A stretch of 53,704 nt of DNA from an uncultured Lachnospiraceae bacterium (GCA_900548905.1 URMK01000048.1:1-53704); one strand, 5' to 3'. Shown: positions 40,590 through 49,098, counted from the first letter of the stretch. Made by a program: numbers and translations. The notes: generated by a model from the sequence alone, not told the origin.

Positions 40590-41801
40590 ATGATAAACGT
40601 AGCGGTACTGGGATATGGCACGGTGGGAAGCGGAGTAGTTGAAGTAATTGAAACGAATAAAGAGGTTATTGACAAAAGAGCAGGAGAAGAACTGCATGTG
40701 AAATACATACTGGATTTAAGGGATTTTCCGGGGGATCCGTACGAAGACAGGGTGGTACATGATTACAATGTTATCCTCAGTGATCCCGAGGTATCCATCA
40801 TCTGTGAAACGATGGGAGGCAACGAGCCTGCCTTCACCTTTTCCATGCAGGCCCTGAAAGCGGGAAAAAGCGTATGTACCTCCAATAAAGAACTGGTGGC
40901 CAACCATGGGGCACAGTTAATCCGCACCGCCAGGGAAAACTGCTGCAATTATCTGTTTGAAGCCAGCGTTGGCGGCGGGATCCCTATTATCCGTCCCTTG
41001 AATGTGGCGCTCACCGCAGAACGTATTGAACTGATTAACGGCATTCTGAACGGTACCACCAACTACATTCTCACCAAAATGGCGGAAGAAGGAAGCGATT
41101 TCGATACCTGCCTGAAGGAGGCCCAGGAAAAAGGCTATGCCGAGCGTAATCCGGAAGCCGATGTGGAAGGCTATGATGCCTGCCGTAAAATCGCCATTCT
41201 TTCCTCCCTGATGACAGGAAAAACCGTCCGCTACGAAGATATCTACACGGAAGGGATTACGAAAATAACGAAAGAGGATTTCCTCTATGCGAAAAAAATG
41301 AATAAATTCATCAAACTGTTAGCCGGAGCAAAAGAGGCCGACGGTGAATATTATGCCATGGTAGCCCCTTTTATGATCGGGGAAAAGAACCCGCTGCACA
41401 GTGTTAATGATGTTTTTAACGCTATTTTTATCAGAGGGAATACGCTGGGGGATTCCATGTATTACGGAAGGGGCGCAGGAAAGCTGCCCACGGCCAGTGC
41501 CGTGGTGTCCGATGTGATTGACTGTGCCAAACACGGACGTAAGCATATCATCTGCATCTGGGAAGAAGAAAAGCTTTCCCTTAAGAGCATGGAAGATTCT
41601 TCCAGGAAGTTTTTCGTCCGTGTTTCCGGGAAATCGGAGGAAGCGGTCAGGAAGCTCTTCGGCGAAGTGGAAAAAATAGAAGCAGATGGGGTGAACGGAG
41701 AATTCGGCTTTGTGACTCCTGTAATGACGGAAAAGGAATTTGCTGCAAAAACCTTGGAACTGCCCGGATTTATCAGCCGGATCCGTCTGGAAGAAGACTA
41801 G
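40590..41801 (+). CDS. hom: Homoserine dehydrogenase
   Basis: 403 residues. It reduces aspartate semialdehyde to homoserine, the branch to threonine and methionine. The Rossmann start is VAVLGYGTVGSGVVEVI, with catalytic-region motifs NKELVANHG, EASVGGGIPIIRPL and NGILNGTTNYILTKM, and the EAQEKGYAERNPEADVEGYDACRKIAIL block. Unlike many Gram-positive forms the protein is short after about residue 320 and a clear C-terminal ACT domain is not evident; the separate ACT protein upstream may supply that role. GGAGG precedes the ATG. Confidence 0.95.
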   Translation: MINVAVLGYGTVGSGVVEVIETNKEVIDKRAGEELHVKYILDLRDFPGDPYEDRVVHDYNVILSDPEVSIICETMGGNEPAFTFSMQALKAGKSVCTSNKELVANHGAQLIRTARENCCNYLFEASVGGGIPIIRPLNVALTAERIELINGILNGTTNYILTKMAEEGSDFDTCLKEAQEKGYAERNPEADVEGYDACRKIAILSSLMTGKTVRYEDIYTEGITKITKEDFLYAKKMNKFIKLLAGAKEADGEYYAMVAPFMIGEKNPLHSVNDVFNAIFIRGNTLGDSMYYGRGAGKLPTASAVVSDVIDCAKHGRKHIICIWEEEKLSLKSMEDSSRKFFVRVSGKSEEAVRKLFGEVEKIEADGVNGEFGFVTPVMTEKEFAAKTLELPGFISRIRLEED

Positions 41802-41861
41802 AGTGTGTTTGAAAATACACTCTGAAGGAAAGCCGTACAACTCGGCGGAATCGAGGAAGAA

Positions 41862-43079
41862 ATGAAATATGTGGTTGTTTTGGGAGATGGGATGGCGGAT
41901 GAGCCGTTGTCCCGCCTGAATGGAAAAACACCTCTCTCTTATGCAAAGACACCGGCTCTGGATATGTTAAGCAAAAAATCGGAAATAGGCATGGTGAGCA
42001 CCATACCCGAAGGAATGAAGCCGGGATCCGATACAGCGAATCTTTCTGTCATCGGATATGACCCAAGGAAATATTATTCCGGGCGCTCCCCTCTGGAGGC
42101 GCTCAGCATAGGGGTACCCATGCAGGATACGGACATTGCCATGCGGTGTAATATCGTTACTCTTTCGGAAGAAGAGGGGATCCCCTTTTCCAGAAGAAGA
42201 ATCCTGGATCACAGCTCCGGTGAAATCAGCACAAAAGACTGCAGTGTGCTTCTGCATGCGGTAATGGAAGAAATGGACGCAGAGCCTTATCATTTTTATG
42301 TGGGAACCAGTTACCGCCACTGCCTGATCTGGAAAAACGGGGAAGCGGAAGAACTGACCCCGCCCCATGATGTGCTCGGTAGGGAAATTGCCCCTTACCT
42401 GCCTTCGGATAAAAAGCTGTATGAAATGATGGAAAGAAGTTATTCTCTCCTCAAAGATCATCCAATTAACATAGAGCGCAGACGCAATGGCCTGAATCCG
42501 GCCAACTGCTGCTGGTTCTGGGGAGCCGGGACCCGTCCTGCCCTGCCCTCCTTCCAGGAAAAAACAGGGAAAAAAGGTATTATGATATCCGCTGTGGATT
42601 TGCTGAAGGGTATTGCTGTAGGCGCCGGAATGGATGTGGCCGAGGTGGAAGGCGCCAACGGCGGACTTCATACCAATTATGAGGGAAAGACTCAGGCGGC
42701 TGTGGATGCGTTGACAAAGGGCGGCTATGATTTTGCTTATATCCATGTGGAGGCCCCGGATGAAATGGGACATCAGGGAAGCCTTGAGAAGAAACTGAAA
42801 GCCATTGAGTACCTGGATACCAGGGTAATTGGCCCCCTGACCTCTGCTCTCGACAGAAGCGGTACCGATTACCGTTTGCTGGTGATGCCGGATCATCCCA
42901 CCCCTATACGGATACGCACCCATACGGCGGAGAATGTGCCTTATCTTATATATGACAGCACCAGACCGCAGAAAAACGACTGGAATTATAACGAAGCGGA
43001 AGCTATTTTGAGCGGAAACTATATCCCGGAAGGCTATAAGCTTATGGATCAATTCCTGCAAATTAAGCATAAAAAGTAA
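41862..43079 (+). CDS. Cofactor-independent phosphoglycerate mutase-like protein, possible homoserine kinase
   Basis: 405 residues, alkaline-phosphatase superfamily of the archaeal ApgM type. The metal-site motifs are VVLGDGMADEP, the PGSDTANLSVIGYDP nucleophile region, HVEAPDEMGHQG and VMPDHPTP-RTHT. Homologues have been proposed as an alternative homoserine kinase where no thrB is found beside hom. Its position between hom and aspartate kinase favours that role here, but this is an inference; a glycolytic mutase remains possible. The next gene starts 89 bp later. Confidence 0.85.
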   Translation: MKYVVVLGDGMADEPLSRLNGKTPLSYAKTPALDMLSKKSEIGMVSTIPEGMKPGSDTANLSVIGYDPRKYYSGRSPLEALSIGVPMQDTDIAMRCNIVTLSEEEGIPFSRRRILDHSSGEISTKDCSVLLHAVMEEMDAEPYHFYVGTSYRHCLIWKNGEAEELTPPHDVLGREIAPYLPSDKKLYEMMERSYSLLKDHPINIERRRNGLNPANCCWFWGAGTRPALPSFQEKTGKKGIMISAVDLLKGIAVGAGMDVAEVEGANGGLHTNYEGKTQAAVDALTKGGYDFAYIHVEAPDEMGHQGSLEKKLKAIEYLDTRVIGPLTSALDRSGTDYRLLVMPDHPTPIRIRTHTAENVPYLIYDSTRPQKNDWNYNEAEAILSGNYIPEGYKLMDQFLQIKHKK

Positions 43080-43168
43080 CGGGTAAGGCCCTTGGACGTC
43101 TTATATAAAAATCATCAGTAAGGAAAGGATAAAAGCCGCCGTCTTCCGGTGGCAGAGGAAAAGTAATT

Positions 43169-44488
43169 ATGAAAAAAGTGGTTAAATTCGGTGGAAGCTC
43201 CCTCGCCAGTGCAGAACAGTTCATGAAGGTGGGCGGGATTATAAAAGCCGATGAGGAAAGAAGGTTTGTGATACCCTCCGCACCCGGAAAACGCAGCAAG
43301 AAAGATACCAAGGTAACGGATATGCTTTACGACTGCTATGGGGCGGCAGAGGAAGATAAGCCCTTTCAGGAGCTGCTGAAGGCTATTGAAAACAGATACG
43401 AAGAGATCATCAAGGGCCTGGGCCTGGAACTTTCCCTGAAAGAAGAATTTAAAACCATTTCCGCTAATTTTAAAAAGAAGGCGGGCAGGGATTATGCCGC
43501 TTCCCGAGGTGAATATCTAAATGGAATCGTTATGGCCGCTTATCTGAAATTCACCTTTATTGATGCCGCAGAAGTGATTTTCTTTGATGAAGAGGGCGTT
43601 TTCGATGCGGCCAAGACCGATAAAGTCATGTCCGAACGTCTTGAAAAAGAAGAGTACGCCGTTATCCCCGGGTTCTACGGCTCACAGCCTGACGGCAGCA
43701 TCCGCACCTTTTCCAGAGGAGGCTCCGACATTACCGGTTCCATCGTGGCAAAGGCTGTCCATGCGGAGGTTTATGAGAACTGGACCGATGTATCCGGCTT
43801 TTTGATTGCAGATCCCCGTATCATCCCCAATCCGGTTGGCATCGACACCATTACCTACAAGGAGCTGCGGGAGCTTTCTTATATGGGGGCCACCGTCCTT
43901 CACGAGGACGCTATCTTCCCGGTAAGAAAAGAAGGGATCCCGATTAATATCCGCAACACCAATGCACCGGAGGATAACGGAACCTGGATCGTGGAAAGTA
44001 CCTGTCAGAAATCCAAATTTGTCATCACCGGAATTGCCGGTAAAAAAGGCTTCTGCTCTGTGAATATTGAAAAGGATATGATGAATGCGGAGATAGGTTT
44101 TGGACGCAAGGTTCTTCAGGCCTTTGAAGACAGCGGTATTTCCTTTGAGCATGTTCCTTCCGGGATTGATACCATGACCGTCTTTGTCCATCAGGATGAA
44201 TTCATGGATAAGGAACAGAAGGTGGTTTCCGCCATACACCGTCTCGCGCATCCGGATACCATTGACATTGAATCCGATTTGGCACTGATTGCCGTGGTTG
44301 GCCGGGGAATGAAATCAACCAGAGGTACCGCAGGAAGAATCTTTTCCGCCCTGGCCCATGCCAATGTCAACGTTAAAATGATCGATCAGGGTTCAAGCGA
44401 GCTGAATATAATCATCGGTGTAAGAAACGAAGATTTTGAAGCTGCTATCCGTGCTATTTATAATATTTTTGTGCTGGTACAGATATAA
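43169..44488 (+). CDS. lysC: Aspartate kinase
   Basis: 439 residues. It starts the aspartate pathway by phosphorylating aspartate. The N-terminal VVKFGGSSLASAEQF and FSRGGSDITGSIVAKA bind ATP and substrate, and NWTDVSGFLIADPRIIPNP is the hallmark aspartokinase block. Two ACT domains follow (about 310-439: GFCSVNIEKDMMNAEIGFG and LALIAVVGRGMKSTRGTAGRIF ... NVNVKMIDQGSSELNIIIGV), so feedback control by lysine or threonine is likely. It ends the cluster; a terminator hairpin lies 32 bp past the stop. Confidence 0.95.
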   Translation: MKKVVKFGGSSLASAEQFMKVGGIIKADEERRFVIPSAPGKRSKKDTKVTDMLYDCYGAAEEDKPFQELLKAIENRYEEIIKGLGLELSLKEEFKTISANFKKKAGRDYAASRGEYLNGIVMAAYLKFTFIDAAEVIFFDEEGVFDAAKTDKVMSERLEKEEYAVIPGFYGSQPDGSIRTFSRGGSDITGSIVAKAVHAEVYENWTDVSGFLIADPRIIPNPVGIDTITYKELRELSYMGATVLHEDAIFPVRKEGIPINIRNTNAPEDNGTWIVESTCQKSKFVITGIAGKKGFCSVNIEKDMMNAEIGFGRKVLQAFEDSGISFEHVPSGIDTMTVFVHQDEFMDKEQKVVSAIHRLAHPDTIDIESDLALIAVVGRGMKSTRGTAGRIFSALAHANVNVKMIDQGSSELNIIIGVRNEDFEAAIRAIYNIFVLVQI

Positions 44489-44520
44489 ACCATCGTTTGC
44501 TGCGGTGTATACGGAATATG

Positions 44521-44566
44521 AAAAAGCGTCTGAAGCTGCCTTTACGGGCTGTTTCAGGCGCTTTTT
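44521..44566 (+). terminator. Terminator after lysC
   Basis: AAAAAGCG-TCTGAA pairs with TTTCAGGCGCTTTTT across a 17-nt loop, T5 tail. The bases from here to about 44890 hold no credible gene: overlapping frames on both strands lack ribosome binding sites. The last 150 are very AT-rich. Confidence 0.8.
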
Positions 44567-44890
44567 CCCTTCCTGCCGCCGCCATATGCAGAAGCCTGAA
44601 TCCTCGGCCGCCATAAAAACTTTGATTTTTCCGGAATGCCCGCTGCGCATTCTCACCACAAGCTGGTTCCAGAAGCAGTCGGGGGAAAGGCAGTTCCCGC
44701 ATTCTGCTTTAGAGGCCGCAAAGATCTGCTGCTAATTTGGGAACCGCTTATGCATGTACCGAGAAGAGCATGAATAAGAATAAATTGTCAGATAATTCAA
44801 ACAATAATAAGCAAAATACATACAATAAATGGTAATTGATTGTATAAAATGTAAAAATTAAAATAAATAAGAAAAAAATCTAAAAACATG

Positions 44891-44919
44891 TTGACAATTC
44901 AAATTTATACAGATATAAT
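44891..44919 (+). promoter_or_regulatory. Perfect-consensus sigma-A promoter for a non-coding transcript
   Basis: TTGACA, 17-bp spacer, TATAAT, exactly the consensus, preceded by about 130 bp of A/T-rich tracts like an UP element. It is the strongest-looking promoter in the window, yet no gene with a ribosome binding site follows for 730 bp. Confidence 0.9.
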
Positions 44920-44925
44920 GAAGTC

Positions 44926-45612
44926 ACAAACAAAGAAGAAAACAAAAAACAGAGGAAAGGAAGGTACAGACCACCGAAAACGTAAATTAGTCCCTTTAAA
45001 GTAAGCTTAAAGGAGAAAAAACAATAACAGTACAAGACAACTTAATAAGGAAGCCTTAAAGATTGTTCATAAAGAAGAAAGGATTTTCTTTCAGAAGGAA
45101 ACGCTTTAGAATGAAGGAAACGGGAACTATCTGGTAAACTGGTAACTGTAAATAAAGATTCTTTTGAAGAACGAGAAAATTTCTGACAGCAGAGAAGATT
45201 ATCTTTAGTTTAAAGTAACGACAGAAGCCGATAGCTTTAGTTTAAAGAAAAGGTTCTATAGAGCGAAGGAAACAGTATCCTTAGTTGAAAGAAGTAATTT
45301 ATTATAGATGGTGACCAGATAAGAACAAGAACCGTCATACTAAAGAAATCCCGGAAAGAAGAAAATGGAATCTTTAAAGAACAATAATAATATACTTTAA
45401 GGACAATGCTAAAAACCGAAGCGAGATGAGTACACTTACTTGAGTGACGAAGAATCATCAAGAATTTATGATGAATACCGTTACAGTACACGAGTACAAG
45501 AAGTAGGAAGAGTGGAAAGCAAGCTGAGGAGAAAAAATGGAGGAAGAGGCCATTGGATAGCATAGTTTAGGAGCGGGTATCAGTGATGAAAAGTGATTGA
45601 TACCCGCTTCTA
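44926..45612 (+). ncRNA. Candidate large non-coding RNA (about 690 nt)
   Basis: The segment between a perfect promoter and a terminator hairpin is strongly purine-biased on the plus strand and lacks a translatable frame. It contains many local hairpins: CCTTTAA/TTAAAGG, TAAGG-AAG-CCTTA, GAAAG/CTTTC, TCATCA/TGATGA and GTAC-ACGA-GTAC. The element CTTTA-GTT-TAAAG occurs at about 45201 and 45236, with a variant near 45278. This layout recalls ornate large RNAs such as OLE, GOLLD or ROOL, but I cannot assign it to one. It does not match tmRNA, RNase P, SRP or 6S features that I know. Confidence 0.65.
45572..45612 (+). terminator. Hairpin at the end of the candidate large RNA
   Basis: AGCGGGTATCA, 15-nt loop, TGATACCCGCT (11-bp perfect stem), followed by TCTATTTGT. 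The T tract is imperfect, so some read-through into the GH3 gene 40 bp away is possible. Confidence 0.75.
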
Positions 45613-45651
45613 TTTGTGGTACTGTTATATAGGAACGGAAGGAGTGTTGGT

Positions 45652-46971
45652 ATGAACCGGAGAGACAGAAGACGGAAGAGACGGGTAAGGAACCAGATTA
45701 TTTCCTATATTGTGGCTGTATTGCTGCTGGCCGGGTTAGTGACCGGCGGATTTTTTGGTGTCCGGCACATTTCCAACGCTATGGAAGAGAAAAAACAACA
45801 GGAGGAATCCCGGGTCCAGGAAGAATCCCAGGCCCAGGCGGAAGCCGTGGAGCAGACCGGCACGGAAACAGAAACGGCGGGAGAAGCGGCGACGGAGACG
45901 GAAAGTGTACAGTCCCAGGACGAAATCCTGGAGGAACTGGTGGAATCCTGTGTGGCAAATATGAGTCTGGAGGATAAGGTCGCCGGTTTGTTCGTTATAA
46001 CGCCGGAACAGCTTACCGGTGTGGGGACTGCCATACAAGCAGGAGAAGGCACGCAGGAGGCCCTGAAAAAATATCCGGTGGGCGGCCTGGTTTATTTTGC
46101 CAAGAATATACAATCGGAAGAACAACTGACGGAAATGCTGTCCAAAACAGCGGGCTATGCCACCTACCCTCTTTTTCTTGGTGTGGATGAGGAAGGCGGC
46201 AGTGTTGCCAGGGTTGCCGACCAGCTGAAGCTGACCAATGTGGGACCTATGGCGGATATCGGGGCAGGGGGCGATCCGAATGCGGCATATGCGGCAGGGC
46301 AGACGATAGGCGGTTATTTGAAAAGCTATGGATTTAACCTGGATTTTGCGCCGGTAGCGGATGTGCTGACCAATCCGGACAATAAAGTGATCGGAGACAG
46401 GGCATTTGGAAGCGATGCGGCCGCAGTGTCCCAGATGGTATCCAGTGCTGTACAAGGACTGCAGGACACAGGGGTAAGCGCCTGTATCAAACATTTCCCC
46501 GGGCATGGTGATACCTCGGGGGATTCCCATGAAGGAGCAGTGGAAACGGACAGGACGGCAGAAGAGATGCAGGGAACCGAATTTCTGCCCTTCCAGGCCG
46601 GAATAGACGCGGGGACCGCTATGGTTATGGTAGGACATATATCGGCCCCGGGCCTTGCGGACGGAGATGCCGCGCCTGCTTCCATCAATGAGAAAATTAT
46701 TTCCGGTGTGCTGCGTAAGCAGCTTGGTTATGAAGGGATTGTCATTACGGATGCCATGAATATGTCGGCAATATCCGAGTATTACACGGCTGATGAAGCG
46801 GCAGTCAAGGCGCTGAAGGCCGGCGCAGATATGATTCTCATGCCGGAAGATTTTGTCACGGCATATGAGGGTGTTGTTAATGCGGTAAAAGACGGAACTA
46901 TTGATGAAAACCGGATTAACGATTCCCTGAAGAGGGTATACCGGGTGAAATATGCGGATACTCTTAAATGA
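45652..46971 (+). CDS. Glycoside hydrolase family 3 (beta-N-acetylhexosaminidase, NagZ-like)
   Basis: 439 residues. A basic N-terminus and a membrane segment (IISYIVAVLLLAGLVTGGFFG, about 16-37) anchor it outside the cell, followed by a Glu/Gln/Thr-rich linker (about 45-90). The GH3 domain has VGGLVYFAKNI, LGVDEEGGSVARV, GFNLDFAPVADV, the histidine loop KHFPGHGDTSGDSH typical of NagZ-type enzymes, and nucleophile aspartate in VITDAMNMSAI. It likely trims N-acetylglucosamine residues from peptidoglycan or glycans. The start at 45652 is backed by GGAAGGAG 7 bases upstream. Confidence 0.93.
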   Translation: MNRRDRRRKRRVRNQIISYIVAVLLLAGLVTGGFFGVRHISNAMEEKKQQEESRVQEESQAQAEAVEQTGTETETAGEAATETESVQSQDEILEELVESCVANMSLEDKVAGLFVITPEQLTGVGTAIQAGEGTQEALKKYPVGGLVYFAKNIQSEEQLTEMLSKTAGYATYPLFLGVDEEGGSVARVADQLKLTNVGPMADIGAGGDPNAAYAAGQTIGGYLKSYGFNLDFAPVADVLTNPDNKVIGDRAFGSDAAAVSQMVSSAVQGLQDTGVSACIKHFPGHGDTSGDSHEGAVETDRTAEEMQGTEFLPFQAGIDAGTAMVMVGHISAPGLADGDAAPASINEKIISGVLRKQLGYEGIVITDAMNMSAISEYYTADEAAVKALKAGADMILMPEDFVTAYEGVVNAVKDGTIDENRINDSLKRVYRVKYADTLK

Positions 46972-46997
46972 CAGACGTTAACAGGCCGGATGCAGCT

Positions 46998-47051
46998 AAA
47001 AAGCAGTGCTGCCGTTCTTCTTTTTCTGGAAGGCGGCAGCACTGCTTTTTA
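46998..47051. terminator. Terminator after the GH3 gene
   Basis: AAAAAGCAGTGCTGCC and its inverse GGCAGCACTGCTTTTT, a 16-bp perfect stem usable on both strands. Confidence 0.93.
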
Positions 47052-47079
47052 TATACATCTTTTTATATGTCTATCATAT

Positions 47080-47119
47080 AAAAACAGCGGTTATCCGATA
47101 TTCGGAAACCGCTGTTTAC
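47080..47119 (-). terminator. Terminator of the tRNA-Gly transcript
   Basis: On the minus strand AACAGCGGTT, loop, AACCGCTGTT then TTTATATG; it begins 6 bp past the tRNA 3' end. Confidence 0.85.
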
Positions 47120-47124
47120 AAGAG

Positions 47125-47197
47125 AGCGATAGACGGGGCTCGAACCCGCGGTCTCGACCTTGGCAAGGTCGCGCGTTACCAACTACGCCACTATCGC
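47125..47197 (-). tRNA. tRNA-Gly (anticodon GCC)
   Basis: Read on the minus strand: acceptor GCGATAG pairs with CTATCGC, D arm GGCGTAGTTGGTAACGC, anticodon stem CGACC/GGTCG with loop TTGCCAA (GCC at the centre), and T arm GCGGG-TTCGAGC-CCCGT. 73 nt with discriminator U; the CCA end is not encoded. Confidence 0.97.
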
Positions 47198-47248
47198 ATT
47201 TTATCGAACCAAATGGCTGTAAATCCATCTGTCCAACAGGCAAGTATT

Positions 47249-47277
47249 ACTATACAATAACCGTTCAAAATTGTCAA
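47249..47277 (-). promoter_or_regulatory. Promoter of the tRNA-Gly gene
   Basis: On the minus strand TTGACA, 17-bp spacer, TATAGT, about 50 bp upstream of the tRNA 5' end. A decayed 30-bp-family palindrome (ACAGATCAGAC-CC-GTCTGA) lies nearby at about 47319-47345. Confidence 0.85.
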
Positions 47278-47553
47278 TCCCTTTTTTGTATAAAATCATA
47301 TCCGGTTATAAATCAGGGAACAGATCAGACCCGTCTGAAGAGTGTATTTTATTTTTCTCTTATAATGTGTTATACTAATCCCCATATACGAAAGAAGTGG
47401 GTTAACTGTTAATATATATGGAAAATAACGGCTTTTAGTAAGCGGGCGGACCTGGGAGACCATGGCTGTGTTTACGGGAAAATGGAGAATTGCGGATGTC
47501 CGGCGGCCGGTATAAGTACGATTGATTACCTGATAGGAGAAAGGAGGCTTTCT

Positions 47554-48939
47554 ATGGGCAGGGAAAACGGAAATGAAATGGAGCAGATTCAGAGGAGCCT
47601 GGAACAGTTCCTGGACAGAGAAGTGGAAAAATATGAGAAAAGCGATGCTGCTTATAGTAATGCGGAGGGATCTGACGGGGAAGGTTATGAAGAAGAGGCG
47701 GCGTTCGGGGAAGAACCGGATTACGAAGAACCGGACTATGAGGAGGAGATGTACGGGGAGGAAGAAGACGATTTATATGGAGAGGAAAGGGATTACGACA
47801 GGCATGCGGGGCGTTTAGCATATGAGGAATCGAAACATATAAACAGAAAGAACAGAAACAGGAAGGATAATTACACGGAAAAACCGAAGAAGCAAAAGGC
47901 TGGGAAGGAGAAACCAAAGAAGGAAAAACGGAAACGGGAGGAGGACAAACACGCCGTAATGAGCAGGGATAAGAAGAAAAACGGAAAAAAGAAGAAGTCC
48001 CGGGGAAAGAAGTTTTTAACCATTTTGGCAGTGCTGCTTGTACTTTTCGGGGCGGTCTGGTATCTGGCGATTGGCAGTATCTATGGAAAAATGAAATATA
48101 GCAGGGTGGAAACGCTTGCAGGAGAGCCGCTGAAGGAAAACGGTGTTGTGAATATCCTTTTAATCGGCAGTGATTCCCGTACAGAAGGGGACGACGGCCG
48201 GTCGGACGCCATGATTCTTCTTTCTGTCAGCAGTAAAACCAGGACGATTCATATGACTTCTCTGCTGCGGGATATGTATGTGGACATCCCCGGACGGGAC
48301 GGCAACAGGCTGAACGCGGCTTATGCCTTCGGCGGGCCGGAGCTTTTGCTGGAAACGGTAAAGCAGAATCTGGGAATTGAGGTAAACCGGTATGCGGTGG
48401 TTAACTTCCAGGCCTTTGCGAATCTGGTGGATGCTGTGAATGGGGTAGATCTGGAACTTACCAATGAAGAGGTTCAGTGGGTTAATGCATATTTGAACGA
48501 ATATAATGAACTCAGGGGAATGCCTATGGAGACGGATTATCTGGATACTTCCCTGAGCGGCATGATTCATTTGAATGGGGCGCAGTCTCTGGCGTACAGC
48601 AGAAACCGGTATATCGGAACGGATTTCGGAAGAACGGAGAGGCAGAGGAAGGTGCTTGCGGCGGTGATGAAGAAGCTCCCTCTGGCGGCAGTGACGAATC
48701 CGGGCGAACTGGTGAATGGCCTGTTCCCTAACCTGACAACGAATCTGACCCGGACGGAATGTCTGCGCCTGAGCCTGATGGCAGGAAAGCTGCTCACGTA
48801 TGATATTGTCCAGGAAAGCATTCCTCTGGAGGGAACCTATACCGGCGCCAAGATCAGAGGTATGGATGTCCTTCAGGTGGATTTTGATAAAAACAGGACA
48901 TATCTGCAGGAACAGCTTTATGGGGTGAAGGGAGAATAA
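47554..48939 (+). CDS. LytR-CpsA-Psr (LCP) family cell-envelope ligase
   Basis: 461 residues. The cytoplasmic N-terminal region of about 155 residues is highly charged: acidic repeats (EEPDYEEPDYEEE, GEEEDDLYGEE) at about 47-80, then a lysine-rich part (KPKKQKAGKEKPKKEKRKREE). One membrane helix (about 157-177, ILAVLLVLFGAVWYLAI) leads to the LCP domain: VNILLIGSDSRTEGDDGRSDAMILLSV, TSLLRDMYVDIPG, NLVDAVNGVDLEL, and ARNR-type SRNRYIGTDFGRTERQRKVL. LCP enzymes attach anionic glycopolymers to peptidoglycan. The start at 47554 has AAAGGAGG 6 bases upstream; a frame open to 47482 is not used. Confidence 0.93.
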   Translation: MGRENGNEMEQIQRSLEQFLDREVEKYEKSDAAYSNAEGSDGEGYEEEAAFGEEPDYEEPDYEEEMYGEEEDDLYGEERDYDRHAGRLAYEESKHINRKNRNRKDNYTEKPKKQKAGKEKPKKEKRKREEDKHAVMSRDKKKNGKKKKSRGKKFLTILAVLLVLFGAVWYLAIGSIYGKMKYSRVETLAGEPLKENGVVNILLIGSDSRTEGDDGRSDAMILLSVSSKTRTIHMTSLLRDMYVDIPGRDGNRLNAAYAFGGPELLLETVKQNLGIEVNRYAVVNFQAFANLVDAVNGVDLELTNEEVQWVNAYLNEYNELRGMPMETDYLDTSLSGMIHLNGAQSLAYSRNRYIGTDFGRTERQRKVLAAVMKKLPLAAVTNPGELVNGLFPNLTTNLTRTECLRLSLMAGKLLTYDIVQESIPLEGTYTGAKIRGMDVLQVDFDKNRTYLQEQLYGVKGE

Positions 48940-48957
48940 GTTTCATAGAAGGATACT

Positions 48958-48992
48958 GTTACAGCCCGTGCACGCAGGATGATGACTGTAAC
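48958..48992. repeat. Divergent palindrome, GTTACAG/CTGTAAC
   Basis: 7-bp arms around a 21-bp centre with little pairing; weak member, immediately before a good copy. Confidence 0.4.
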
Positions 48993-49000
48993 GAGTAGAA

Positions 49001-49030
49001 GTAACAGTTCAGACATGTCTGAATGGTTAC
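49001..49030. repeat. 30-bp intergenic palindrome
   Basis: GTAACAGTTCAGAC, AT, GTCTGAATGGTTAC, about 60 bp after the LCP stop. It holds the family consensus in its left arm exactly. Confidence 0.8.
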
Positions 49031-49069
49031 GAGTTATAAACTGTGATTGCAAAAAAACGATACACAGAA

Positions 49070-49098
49070 TTGTAAATATCAGGAAAATGTGATACTAT
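49070..49098 (+). promoter_or_regulatory. Predicted promoter for the two small genes
   Basis: TTGTAA, 17-bp spacer, TACTAT, about 35 bp before the ATG at 49132. Confidence 0.65.

Noticed and set aside
41967..43070. A 367-residue minus-strand frame opposite the ApgM-like gene
   Set aside because: Shadow of a conserved gene; no start signals.
44436..44735. A 99-residue frame overlapping the end of lysC
   Set aside because: It begins inside lysC in another frame and crosses the lysC terminator; no family resemblance.
45237..45563. A 108-residue hydrophobic minus-strand frame in the candidate RNA region
   Set aside because: It is the complement of a purine-rich stretch, which yields Phe/Leu/Ser codons by composition. 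There is no ribosome binding site or promoter on that strand, while a perfect promoter exists on the other.
44926..45612. tmRNA, RNase P RNA, SRP RNA or 6S RNA in the 44.9-45.6 kb region
   Set aside because: No tRNA-like end, tag frame, RNase P core strings or 6S-like central bubble could be found; the length also fits none of them well.
47006..47412. Plus-strand frames of 84 and 140 residues across the tRNA
   Set aside because: They run through a terminator, the tRNA-Gly gene and its promoter; no ribosome binding site.
195..49030. The 30-bp palindromes as CRISPR repeats
   Set aside because: They are scattered singly or in pairs at gene ends, with no regularly spaced array, no spacers and no cas genes.
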